Below are positions 5,841 through 12,753 of a stretch of DNA of 14,638 nt, in pieces. Position numbers and translations under genes: made by a program. The stretch is taken from NCBI GenBank assembly GCA_003156615.1, contig PMHI01000372.1, forward strand, positions 3,202-17,839, in the 5' to 3' direction. The notes beneath the pieces are model-generated. The model saw only the letters and a list, made by a program, of their open reading frames with translations. It ran no database searches and was not told the DNA's origin. Within the stretch, counting starts at the first letter, position 1, and every line of letters begins with the position of its first letter. This DNA comes from Acidobacteriaceae bacterium (GTDB lineage: Bacteria; Acidobacteriota; Terriglobia; Terriglobales; SbA1).

Positions 5841-6569
5841 GTGGGTTGGGTGGAGTTTGCTCAGAGGATGTTTTCGCAACTGAATCCGGGGACATCAACG
5901 CAGCGCAGATTGCTGGCGGGCTCAATTGCGCTGCACGGGCTGCTATTCGCCTGGCTACTCCATACCCCAGAACCTCAATTGTTGATGCCCACTTCTGTTG
6001 CAATTGGTCGCAACGGCAAAGTAATCGCGCACCTTTACTTCCCCACCCAAATCCCCGACGACAGCAACACCAGTTCATCCGACAGCGCAAGCGAGGTCTA
6101 TCGTCATCAGCGGCTGGGCCACGAGAAATTAGCTTGGAGACCGACCCGTACGCAGGCCAAATTGCCCTCGCCGCCAGTTCCGCTCACTCCCTCTGGAGCT
6201 GAGGATAACGCAAAGACGGCAACGCTTTCGATGCTGGGTCATGGCGCACCTGCGGGATTGCCCTACGGAACTCAACCCGGCGGCCCGATCTACGGCGATG
6301 AGATTCGACCGGCTCTGCCCATCGCGACTTCCGATCCCGTGGTCTACCCTTGGCAACGGCCGGATTCTGAGGGCAAAGTCATCATCGAAATCACCATCGA
6401 CGAAAGAGGGGAAATCGTCCGCAAGAAGGTGCTGCAAAGCCTGGGGCCCGAGATCGACAACAAATGCCTGGCGGCGCTCGAAAACTGGCGTTTTCAACCG
6501 GCCACGCACAACGGAGTTCCCATTCCGTCCAAGCAAGATGCCATTTTTCCCTTCAAGGCGCGCGGTTAA
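5841..6569 (+). CDS. TonB C-terminal domain protein
   Basis: The product has 242 residues. A short cytoplasmic N-terminus precedes one hydrophobic helix at residues 24-41 (LLAGSIALHGLLFAWLLH). A Pro/Ser-rich periplasmic linker of about 100 residues follows, and the C-terminal ~90 residues carry the TonB fold signature: GKVIIEITIDERGEIVRKKV, then LAALENWRFQPATHNGVPI. TonB-type proteins normally couple the inner-membrane proton gradient to outer-membrane receptors. Many acidobacterial members are stand-alone with no exbB/exbD beside them, as here, so coupling to a specific receptor cannot be claimed. GTG 5841 is chosen because a TAACAT hexamer lies 7 nt upstream, the pattern seen at four other genes in the window. 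ATG 5868 (AGAGG immediately before it) is an alternative that shortens the protein by nine residues. ribA follows 50 bp downstream with its own -10. Confidence 0.85.
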   Translation: MGWVEFAQRMFSQLNPGTSTQRRLLAGSIALHGLLFAWLLHTPEPQLLMPTSVAIGRNGKVIAHLYFPTQIPDDSNTSSSDSASEVYRHQRLGHEKLAWRPTRTQAKLPSPPVPLTPSGAEDNAKTATLSMLGHGAPAGLPYGTQPGGPIYGDEIRPALPIATSDPVVYPWQRPDSEGKVIIEITIDERGEIVRKKVLQSLGPEIDNKCLAALENWRFQPATHNGVPIPSKQDAIFPFKARG

Positions 6570-6607
6570 GCAAACTAGGCGTCGCGCTCGGCTCATCTCC
6601 CAGCCGC

Positions 6608-6613
6608 TATAAT
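6608..6613 (+). promoter_or_regulatory. Perfect -10 box placing ribA on a leaderless transcript
   Basis: TATAAT is followed by 6 nt and then GTG 6620, so the expected transcript start coincides with the start codon. No SD lies between them and no convincing -35 is visible. Confidence 0.6.
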
Positions 6614-6619
6614 CAATGT

Positions 6620-7234
6620 GTGACCGAAAATGCAGTTCGACCCGTCGCATCCGCGGAGTTTCCCACCCGCTGGGGCAAGTTCCGCATCCATGGCTTTCGC
6701 GGACCATCCAGCTCGGATGAAAACCAGGTTGAGGAAGCCGTCGCCCTCGTGATGGGCGATGTTCACTCAGCCCCTCCGCTGGTGCGGGTCCACTCGCAAT
6801 GCCTCACGGGCGACGTTTTTCATTCGCTGCGCTGCGACTGCCGCCAGCAGCTCGAGATGGCGCTCTCCATGATTCGCGACGAAGGCGCAGGCATCCTGAT
6901 TTACGAGCAGCAGGAAGGCCGCGGCATCGGCCTTATGGCGAAATTACAAGCATATGAGCTGCAGGACTCGGGCCTCGACACCGTCGAAGCCAACGAGCGA
7001 CTCGGGTTCAAGGCGGACCAGCGCGACTTTGCGCTGCCCGGCCAGATGCTCAAGGCGTTAGGCGTAACCAGAGTTCGCCTGCTCTCGAATAATCCTGAAA
7101 AGATCGAGGCACTCGAGCGCGCCGGCGTCGAAGTCGTGGAGCGTATACCGTGCGAAGTCAAGCCCAGCCCTCACGCCGAAGAGTACCTCAAGACCAAGAA
7201 AGAAAAACTCGGCCACTTATTCTCGTCGCGGTAA
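6620..7234 (+). CDS. ribA: GTP cyclohydrolase II
   Basis: The product converts GTP to a diaminopyrimidine phosphate, formate and pyrophosphate, the first step of riboflavin synthesis in the cytoplasm. The 204-residue chain is a stand-alone RibA with no DHBP synthase (RibB) half. Zinc ligands are visible in CLTGDVFHSLRCDC (C-x10-C-x-C), followed by QQEGRGIGL of the catalytic site, DTVEANERLGF..D.RDF and the C-terminal LLSNNPEKIEALERAGVEVV. The start is set at GTG 6620, giving TENAVRPVASAEF and lying 6 nt after a perfect TATAAT. The open frame runs back to 6464, but that part overlaps the end of the TonB gene and has no RibA similarity. No FMN riboswitch is visible upstream, and the preceding 50 bp could not hold one. 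No other riboflavin gene is adjacent. Confidence 0.95.
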   Translation: MTENAVRPVASAEFPTRWGKFRIHGFRGPSSSDENQVEEAVALVMGDVHSAPPLVRVHSQCLTGDVFHSLRCDCRQQLEMALSMIRDEGAGILIYEQQEGRGIGLMAKLQAYELQDSGLDTVEANERLGFKADQRDFALPGQMLKALGVTRVRLLSNNPEKIEALERAGVEVVERIPCEVKPSPHAEEYLKTKKEKLGHLFSSR

Positions 7235-7358
7235 GCAATAAAGTGTCAACGATCCGACCGTGAAGCGGATATCGCACTGCAAAGAGACGCTCCGCAAACG
7301 TTGTTGCCCGCGCTTAATGCAGCATGCTTAAATCCCCCTGCAGGGCGCTTTCTTCTCC

Positions 7359-8690
7359 ATGCGCACGCTTCCTATGCAATGGCGATCATTCGGTGTTCTC
7401 TCGTTGGTCATTCTCTGCGCCGCGGGCATGGTCTATTACCACCTCGGCCTTTTCGTGCCGAGAGTGATGGAAGTACGCGCCGCCGAGGGCTTCGGGAATG
7501 GCTATTCCTTTGGCGCGGATTTCTACCCCATCTGGCTTACGTCGCATGAGAGCCGTCTTCATTACAGCGATCCCTACAATCCGGAGTTGACACGCCAAAT
7601 CCAGATCGGTCTCTTCGGCCGAACTGTGGATGCCCGCATCTTCGGCGCCCCTCCCGATTACTGGACGTTCGCCTACCCGGCTTTTGTGGACATTCTCTTC
7701 TCGCCCCTGGCGCTCCTGCCCTTTTCCGTGGTTCGTATCGGATTCGCGGCGATTCTTGCCACTGTAACTGCTGTGAGCGTCGTGCTTTGGCTTCGTGCTA
7801 TCAATCTTCGCTCCGGTTCCGTGACTTTTGTTCCAGTGATGGTCCTGCTCACTCTTTCCAGCTACTCCGTGCTCGAAGGGATCTTCGCCTTACAGCTGGG
7901 GTTGCTTGTAGGATTTCTTCTTGCCGCCGCGCTGGCCGCGCTCGTCGGGAACAGACTTTTTCTCTCGGGCGGCCTGTTGGCGTTGAGTCTTATCAAGCCC
8001 CAAACAATGTTATTAGTCGCAGCTTATCTTTTCTTGTGGAGCTTCGATCAATGGCGCACCCGATGGCGGCTCGTAGCCGGCTTTCTCTCGGTCTCTGCGC
8101 TTCTAGGCATCTCTTCCCTGCTGGTTTGGCCGCACTGGATTCCGGAATGGATCCATGCAATCTCTGGCTACCGCCAGCACTCCACGCCCCCGCTCGCCCG
8201 CTATTTACTTGGCAACCAGATTGGTTCGCGCCTCGGTCCAATTCTGATCGTCGCGTTTCTCGTAAGTGCGATCATGCTTGCGGTGCGCATGCGCCATGCA
8301 TCTCCCACGTCCACCGGATTCGCATTGACCGTCAGCCTGCTGCTCGCCATCACGGCAATCGCTCTGCTGCCGGGACAGGCAGTGTACGACCACGTCGTGC
8401 TCTTACCGGGAATAATCTTCATAGCCCTGTCCTGGCGCAGCTTCGCCGCCTCAAGCCAGGTCTTTCGCGTGGTGCTCGGTGTTGCGGCGTTGGGCTTGTT
8501 TTGGCAGTGGATGTTCGCCCCGGTGGTAATCGCGATGCAGCCGATTCTTGCGCCTCAACCATTCGCTTCCGCTCTGATCACGCTCCCCCTTCGTACCGCC
8601 GCCTCGATTCCTTTCGGCGTGTTTGCGCTCCTCGGTTTGATGATGCGGAAAGAAATCCAGAAGCATACCGCCGGCGGTGGAAACAAATGA
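7359..8690 (+). CDS. GT87-family (DUF2029) membrane glycosyltransferase
   Basis: The 443-residue protein is strongly hydrophobic with about ten predicted membrane helices, beginning at residues 11-30 (FGVLSLVILCAAGMVYYHLG). The first extracytoplasmic loop holds GADFYPIW (Asp54), then SRLHYSDPYNPE. That layout is typical of GT-C glycosyltransferases of the GT87 (PimE-like, polyprenol-phosphate-mannose-dependent) family, in which an Asp in this loop is catalytic. LSLIKPQTMLL and the later LPGQAVYDHVVLLPG also fit family patterns. It probably adds a sugar to a lipid or glycan on the periplasmic face using a polyprenyl-phosphate sugar. The donor and acceptor cannot be read from sequence. ATG 7359 has no good SD; TTAAAT at 7328-7333 could be its -10. 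The gene ends 35 bp from a convergent gene. Confidence 0.85.
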   Translation: MRTLPMQWRSFGVLSLVILCAAGMVYYHLGLFVPRVMEVRAAEGFGNGYSFGADFYPIWLTSHESRLHYSDPYNPELTRQIQIGLFGRTVDARIFGAPPDYWTFAYPAFVDILFSPLALLPFSVVRIGFAAILATVTAVSVVLWLRAINLRSGSVTFVPVMVLLTLSSYSVLEGIFALQLGLLVGFLLAAALAALVGNRLFLSGGLLALSLIKPQTMLLVAAYLFLWSFDQWRTRWRLVAGFLSVSALLGISSLLVWPHWIPEWIHAISGYRQHSTPPLARYLLGNQIGSRLGPILIVAFLVSAIMLAVRMRHASPTSTGFALTVSLLLAITAIALLPGQAVYDHVVLLPGIIFIALSWRSFAASSQVFRVVLGVAALGLFWQWMFAPVVIAMQPILAPQPFASALITLPLRTAASIPFGVFALLGLMMRKEIQKHTAGGGNK

Positions 8691-8725
8691 TTGCCGAGGG
8701 CCACGTTGCCGACAGCTGGCACGGA

Positions 8726-9598
8726 TCAGCGTTTGAGAATCTTCTCCAAAGCGGCGCGATTCTTCCCCGGCAGATCGTGGAGCGCTGCGCGCGCCAGAAC
8801 AACGTAGATTTCCCGCGCTCCCGTAATCCCTCGTAACACGTTGAGATGCTTTGCCACCGTGGCAACGTCTCCACGCGCGATGGGACCGCTGAATGATCCC
8901 GGCGCACCCAGCCGTGCGTAGTTGGCCAGCGTTTGCCTGACAATTGGCAGCATTCTTTCTCGGGCCGCTTTTCGGCTGACTCCAGCGGCCGCAGCTACGC
9001 GTTCACTGGCCGCGAGCAAGGCAGTCAGTAAAGGCGATGTGAACATTCCCCAGGCGTGATAAGCCTCTTTCTGCCGCTTGCGGATGGTGAACGGTCGCCC
9101 GCGCAAATCTCGAACGATCGCGCGCGCGGCTCGGACCGCTTTCTGATCTCCTTCGATGGCGAATGGCACGCCCGCAAGAGATGGGCGCGAACCACGAACA
9201 AATGTCATCAGCGGATGAACCGACCCCACCGCCGCCCCGAGTCCCCGCAAAACGGCAAGCTCGTCGCTGGTCAGGGCGCCGCTGGAATGCAGGGCCACCT
9301 TGCCGCTCCAATCCGCCGCGCCGGTCAGGGACGCTGCCGCGCCGGCAATCACTCCGTCCGGAACACAGAACCAAACAATTTCCGCCAGAATTCGCGCCCG
9401 GCCCGCTGCCACAGCAGATGCCCCGACCTCGCGCGCCAGCCGTCGCGCCCGCTGCAAAGATAAAGACCCTGCCTGCCCGCGAGAGACGATTTGGTCAACC
9501 GAGTATCCCGTTGCCCTTAAAGAGACAGCCAGCGCCCCGGCCAGATTCCCTGCACCGACCAAGGCGAAGCGCGGCTTTATAGGCAGCTTTCCAGACAT
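8726..9598 (-). CDS. Rossmann-like / DUF2520 domain protein
   Basis: The 290-residue protein has an N-terminal Rossmann-like nucleotide-binding domain, with FALVGAGNLAGALAVSLRAT at residues 11-30 (glycine-rich loop), IVWFCVPDGVI around residue 75, and LHSSGALTSDELA followed by GSVHPLMTF. The C-terminal half is the helical DUF2520 region, resembling 6-phosphogluconate-dehydrogenase-type dimerisation domains (EAYHAWGMFTSPLLTALLA, then GPIARGD). The combination matches COG5495, a predicted NAD(P)-dependent oxidoreductase with no assigned substrate that I know of. The start ATG (9598) lies 7 nt after a minus-strand TATCCT, suggesting a leaderless message. It is divergent from the Nudix gene (101 bp apart) and convergent with the glycosyltransferase gene. 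The family call is firm, the biochemical role unknown. Confidence 0.88.
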   Translation of the reverse strand: MSGKLPIKPRFALVGAGNLAGALAVSLRATGYSVDQIVSRGQAGSLSLQRARRLAREVGASAVAAGRARILAEIVWFCVPDGVIAGAAASLTGAADWSGKVALHSSGALTSDELAVLRGLGAAVGSVHPLMTFVRGSRPSLAGVPFAIEGDQKAVRAARAIVRDLRGRPFTIRKRQKEAYHAWGMFTSPLLTALLAASERVAAAAGVSRKAARERMLPIVRQTLANYARLGAPGSFSGPIARGDVATVAKHLNVLRGITGAREIYVVLARAALHDLPGKNRAALEKILKR

Positions 9599-9605
9599 GC
9601 CCGGC

Positions 9606-9611
9606 AGGATA
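9606..9611 (-). promoter_or_regulatory. -10-like box 7 nt before the DUF2520 start
   Basis: On the minus strand TATCCT is followed by GCCGGGC and ATG 9598. There is no SD in the gap. A leaderless start is the simplest reading. Confidence 0.45.
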
Positions 9612-9687
9612 GCAGAATCGGCAACGATGTTCCGTACCTCGCGGAACTCCTTCGAAAGCCAAGAACCAGACTTCGAACGTCGTGCTT

Positions 9688-9693
9688 TATATT
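9688..9693 (+). promoter_or_regulatory. -10 box 6 nt before the Nudix start
   Basis: TATATT is followed by GTTCTC and ATG 9700. Transcription would be expected to begin at the ATG. This also argues against the in-frame GTG at 9682, which lies upstream of the box. Confidence 0.55.
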
Positions 9694-9699
9694 GTTCTC

Positions 9700-10302
9700 A
9701 TGCCTAAGTCTCCGCGAATCAAGTCCACGCCTGTTAAGCCCAGACAATCCAGTTCACGTCCCAAGGCAAAGTTGATTTCTTCGCGCACGGTGTATCGCGG
9801 GCCGGTTTTCTGGGTGACGACGGATGAGGTGCAGGAACCCGGAGGTGTCCGCACCCGTCGCGATGTCATTCATCACACCGGCTCGGTGGTAGTTTTGGCC
9901 GTCGATGAATCAGCTTCCACACCGCGTGTCCTACTGGAACGCCAGTATCGCCACGCCGCGAAGGATTATCTTTGGGAACTCCCTGCCGGACGCATCGATC
10001 CCGGCGAAAACGCGCTCCACGCGGCGCAGCGCGAACTCCTTGAGGAAACCGGCTACACCGCCAGCCATTGGCGGCGCATTCTCAAGTTCTACGCCACTCC
10101 CGGGTTCGTTGCCGAAACCATGTCCGTTTATCTGGCCACTGGTCTTCGGGCCGGGCCCGCGCAGCCCGAGGCTGACGAAGTGATCTACAAGCGCCTGGTC
10201 CGGCTCTCGACCGCGATCCGCATGGTGTTAAGCGGGACGATTCGCGACGCCAAAACCATCTCTTCGGTGCTATGGCTCGATCACCAGCTTCGAGGAAAAT
10301 AG
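9700..10302 (+). CDS. Nudix hydrolase, ADP-ribose pyrophosphatase type
   Basis: The 200-residue protein carries a complete Nudix box (G-x5-E-x7-REL-x-EE-x-G) at residues 97-119: GRIDPGE, then RELLEETGY, with the metal-binding glutamates Glu112, Glu115 and Glu116 in place. Flanking features match ADP-ribose pyrophosphatases (NudF/ADPRase subgroup): VVLAVDES..PRVLLERQYR before a WELPAG, and ATPGFVAETMSVYLA after the box, where this subgroup has a conserved PGF...E loop. The likely reaction is hydrolysis of ADP-ribose to AMP and ribose-5-phosphate; the exact substrate is inferred from subgroup motifs. A basic, low-complexity N-terminal tail of about 25 residues precedes the domain. ATG 9700 is chosen over GTG 9682 because of the -10 box between them. 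The next gene is over 200 bp away, behind its own promoter. Confidence 0.88.
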   Translation: MPKSPRIKSTPVKPRQSSSRPKAKLISSRTVYRGPVFWVTTDEVQEPGGVRTRRDVIHHTGSVVVLAVDESASTPRVLLERQYRHAAKDYLWELPAGRIDPGENALHAAQRELLEETGYTASHWRRILKFYATPGFVAETMSVYLATGLRAGPAQPEADEVIYKRLVRLSTAIRMVLSGTIRDAKTISSVLWLDHQLRGK

Positions 10303-10319
10303 GATTGCTCGTGTGGGGA

Positions 10320-10377
10320 CGGACGCCTGTGGGAGAGGGCGCCTCGCCCGTTCCCACCGAGCGCAGCGAAGCGTCCG
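10320..10377. other. Nested stem-loop element between Nudix and cold-shock genes
   Basis: Three inverted pairs are stacked: CGGACGC (10320-10326) with GCGTCCG (10371-10377), GTGGGA (10329-10334) with TCCCAC (10352-10357), and GGGCG (10337-10341) with CGCCC (10345-10349) closing a CCT loop. It follows the Nudix stop by 17 bp and ends 36 bp before the -35 of the cold-shock gene. No T-tract is present, so it is either a non-canonical terminator or a copy of a dispersed palindromic element. Confidence 0.6.
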
Positions 10378-10413
10378 CAACCGGGCCCGACTCTTGCCGA
10401 CAACCGTTTCGCC

Positions 10414-10443
10414 TTGACACTCCCATCCTAATCGCTCCAAAAT
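10414..10443 (+). promoter_or_regulatory. Candidate promoter of the cold-shock gene
   Basis: A perfect TTGACA (10414-10419) is followed at 18 bp by CAAAAT (10438-10443, four of six consensus bases). This would start the transcript near 10450 and give a leader of about 58 nt containing the hairpin below. Confidence 0.45.
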
Positions 10444-10456
10444 GCATCCTATGCGG

Positions 10457-10502
10457 GCACGTCTTTTGGGCCCCCCGTTGAAAGACGTGCGGAAAGAGGG
10501 GG
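10457..10502 (+). promoter_or_regulatory. 5'-leader hairpin with SD-complementary loop
   Basis: GCACGTCTTT (10457-10466) and AAAGACGTGC (10481-10490) form a 10-bp perfect stem around a 14-nt loop containing CCCCCC (10471-10476). The SD with its GGGGG (10498-10502) begins right after the stem and is complementary to that C-run, so an H-type pseudoknot could cover the ribosome binding site. The stem is seen directly; the switching role is inferred. Confidence 0.55.
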
Positions 10503-10507
10503 TTCAC

Positions 10508-10717
10508 GTGGAACGTCTGAAAGGCACCGTAAAGTGGTTCAATAACGCAAAGGGTTACGGGTTCATCGGGCGCGCGGATGGTCCCGACGTTTTTGTACAT
10601 TACAGCGCGATCACTTCCGAGGGCTACAAAAGCCTGCAGGAAGGCGATACAGTGGAATTCGAAATCACCGACGGCCAAAAGGGACCACAGGCAGCAAACG
10701 TTACGAAGAGCGCCTGA
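10508..10717 (+). CDS. Cold-shock domain protein (CspA family)
   Basis: The 69-residue product is a single cold-shock OB-fold that binds single-stranded RNA and DNA. It begins [20 protein letters not shown], with the RNP1 motif KGYGFI at 15-20 and RNP2 VFVHY at 28-32, and ends [13 protein letters not shown]. This is the usual length for the family. GTG 10508 is chosen because CspA proteins begin a few residues before GTVKWFN and because GAGGGGG lies 5 nt upstream. The upstream in-frame ATG 10442 would add 22 residues unlike the family and would place the leader hairpin in coding sequence. The strong hairpin and the relatively long leader resemble the structured 5' regions of known cold-induced csp messages. 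Cold induction here is not shown. Confidence 0.95.
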   Translation: MERLKGTVKWFNNAKGYGFIGRADGPDVFVHYSAITSEGYKSLQEGDTVEFEITDGQKGPQAANVTKSA

Positions 10718-10847
10718 AGTGGCAGTTTCATTGAGACTCTCCGAGGCCGCAGGTCGGTCCGGAAGACTGCGTGGCGGGAGGCGCAAATCTGTTTTCCCGA
10801 TAAGTCTCCTCTCCCTCCCTCCACTGGCCCTGCAACCCAATCTTGTT

Positions 10848-10853
10848 TAATCT
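10848..10853 (+). promoter_or_regulatory. -10-like box 7 nt before the polX start
   Basis: TAATCT is followed by TTATTCC and GTG 10861, with no SD between. It supports GTG 10861 over the in-frame TTG at 10843, which would lie upstream of this element. Confidence 0.4.
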
Positions 10854-10860
10854 TTATTCC

Positions 10861-12606
10861 GTGGACAACAAGGCGATCGCCAACATTCTCTACGAAACCG
10901 CGGACCTGCTCGAAATCGATGCGCAGGATTCCTTCCGCATCCGCTCCTACCGCAACGCAGCCCAAGCCATCGAAAACCTAACCGAACAGATCAAAGACAT
11001 TATCAGCGAACCTAAGAAAGTGCTGGCCATCTCCGGTATCGGCAAAGGAATGCTGGTCAACCTACAAGAGCTGTTCCAAGACGGCAGCCTCAGCGTACAA
11101 GCCGAACTGCTCAAGAAATATCACCCATCGATGCTCCAGTTGCTGAAGATCCAGGGGTTGGGGCCGAAGACGATTGCCTTGATCTGGAGCGCCTATCAGG
11201 TCTCGGACGTCGATGGCGTGGAAAAGCTGGCCCGCGAAGGTAAGATCCGCATCCTCCCGCGCATGGGCGAGAAGCACGAACAAAAACTGCTGAAGGCGAT
11301 CGAAGACTACCGGCGAATCTCAGGACGATTCCTCATCGACGCCGCCGAGGCCGAGGCCAACAAGCTCACAGAGCATCTGGCGCAGTTTCCCGGCATCGAC
11401 CGTATTACCCCCGCAGGCTCCTTGCGCCGCGGGCGCGACACCGTGGGCGATCTCGACATTCTGGTGACCGGCACAGCCTGCTGCAGCGAAACCGAACGCG
11501 CAAATGCGGTGCAATACGTTGCGAAATATCCTCCGCTGATGGATGTGATCGCGCGGGGCGATAACAAAATCAGCTTCCGCTTGCGCAGCGGCATGCAGGT
11601 GGACGTTCGCCTGCTTCCCCCGGAGTCGTTCGGCGCGGCTATGCAGTATTTCACCGGATCGAAGGCTCATAACGTTGCCCTGCGCCAGCGCGCCCTCAAG
11701 ATGGGTTACACCCTCAACGAGTACAGCCTCGCCGATGTCAAAACCGAGAAGCCGGTCGCCGGCAAGACAGAAGAAGAGATCTACGCCAAGCTCAAGCTCG
11801 ACTACATCCCTCCCGAGCTGCGCGAGAATCTGGGCGAGATCGATGCTGCGGAAAAGCACGCCTTGCCCGCTCTGATCACTTTGAACGACCTACAAGGCGA
11901 TGTGCACATGCATACCGTCGAAACCGATGGCAAGAACACCATCGAGGAAATGGCTGAAGCTGCGAAGGCGCGCGACTACAAATACATGGCCATCACCGAC
12001 CACTCCAAGAATCTGGCCTTCGCGAACGGCCTCGACGATAAGCGTGCGGTGGCACACATTCAGCGCATTCGCAACGCAAACGAGAAAATCGACAGCCTCA
12101 CCATCTTTGCCGGAATCGAAGTGGATATCCTCCCCGATGGCGACCTTGATCTTTCCGACGAGGTTCTCGCTCAAATGGATGTGGTCATTGCCAGCGTGCA
12201 TTCCGTTTTCAATCAGGAGCCAGCGAAGATGACCGACCGCCTGCTTAAAGCGATTGAGAATCCGCATACTTCCATCATCGGCCATCCTACGGGCCGCCTG
12301 CAGCTCCGCCGTGACGCCTACCACTTCGACATGGACGCAGTCCTCACAGCAGCGGCAAGACACAAAGTCGCAATGGAGTTGAACTCCTACCCCGATCGGC
12401 TCGATCTCAACGACGTACACCTGCGCCAAGCCAAACAGCGAGGCGTGAAGATCGTAATCAACACCGACTCCCACCACACTTCGCACCTGGACAAAATCCG
12501 CTACGGCATTCTGCAGGCGCGCCGCGCCTGGCTAACCAAAGATGACGTCTTGAATACTCTGCCGGCAGAAAAGTTCGCCAGGGCGATGAAGCATGGGTGG
12601 AGTTGA
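10861..12606 (+). CDS. polX: DNA polymerase X with C-terminal PHP domain
   Basis: The 581-residue protein has the full length and order of bacterial PolX, a gap-filling repair polymerase with 3'-5' exonuclease and AP-endonuclease-type activity. Residues 1-90 form the N-terminal 8-kDa-like helical domain (DSFRIRSYRNAAQAIENL, then ISGIGKG as a helix-hairpin-helix). The palm has GSLRRGRDTVGDLDILV with catalytic Asp197 and Asp199, and the third Asp is Asp248 in MQVDVRL. The PHP domain keeps its metal ligands: His349 and His351 (DVHMHT), Asp380-His381 (ITDHS), Glu420 (GIEVDI), His447 (ASVHS), His475 (IGHPTGR) and Asp536-His538 (NTDSH). Both active sites therefore look intact. The gene stands alone, 143 bp after the cold-shock gene. 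GTG 10861 is preferred to TTG 10843 because the protein begins well at VDNKAIANIL and a TAATCT box lies just before it. Confidence 0.96.
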   Translation: MDNKAIANILYETADLLEIDAQDSFRIRSYRNAAQAIENLTEQIKDIISEPKKVLAISGIGKGMLVNLQELFQDGSLSVQAELLKKYHPSMLQLLKIQGLGPKTIALIWSAYQVSDVDGVEKLAREGKIRILPRMGEKHEQKLLKAIEDYRRISGRFLIDAAEAEANKLTEHLAQFPGIDRITPAGSLRRGRDTVGDLDILVTGTACCSETERANAVQYVAKYPPLMDVIARGDNKISFRLRSGMQVDVRLLPPESFGAAMQYFTGSKAHNVALRQRALKMGYTLNEYSLADVKTEKPVAGKTEEEIYAKLKLDYIPPELRENLGEIDAAEKHALPALITLNDLQGDVHMHTVETDGKNTIEEMAEAAKARDYKYMAITDHSKNLAFANGLDDKRAVAHIQRIRNANEKIDSLTIFAGIEVDILPDGDLDLSDEVLAQMDVVIASVHSVFNQEPAKMTDRLLKAIENPHTSIIGHPTGRLQLRRDAYHFDMDAVLTAAARHKVAMELNSYPDRLDLNDVHLRQAKQRGVKIVINTDSHHTSHLDKIRYGILQARRAWLTKDDVLNTLPAEKFARAMKHGWS

Positions 12607-12688
12607 ACTCCGTGCCGGCGTGCAGATTTGATGGCATTTTGGGAGTCTGCTTCTGATTCCCCTTACGCTTCTGCGCCTTCATTCTCGT

Positions 12689-12724
12689 CCGCTTAAGCGG
12701 CAAAGACCAGATGCGCTTTGCGCA
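12689..12724. other. Two palindromes between convergent genes
   Basis: CCGCTTAAGCGG (12689-12700) is a perfect 12-bp palindrome. TGCGC-TTT-GCGCA (12712-12724) is a tight hairpin 12 bp further on. They lie between the ends of polX and the convergent LolA-like gene, where bidirectional termination is needed, but neither is followed by a T-tract. Confidence 0.4.
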
Positions 12725-12753
12725 ATCGGAGACCAGATAGGATCAACACACGG

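Noticed and set aside
6464..6619. Upstream extension of the ribA frame
   Set aside because: It overlaps the end of the TonB-domain gene, has no RibA similarity, and a perfect TATAAT lies 6 nt before GTG 6620.
7787..8836. 349-residue open frame overlapping the glycosyltransferase gene
   Set aside because: It lies in another frame of a gene with a clear membrane-protein signature, is rich in Arg/Ser/Pro as expected of a shadow frame in GC-rich DNA, and also runs antisense into the DUF2520 gene.
10442..10507. ATG start 22 codons upstream for the cold-shock gene
   Set aside because: The extension is unlike any CspA N-terminus and would make the leader hairpin coding; GTG 10508 has a good SD.
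11890..12486. 198-residue minus-strand frame inside polX
   Set aside because: It is antisense to the PHP domain, whose metal ligands are all present on the plus strand.
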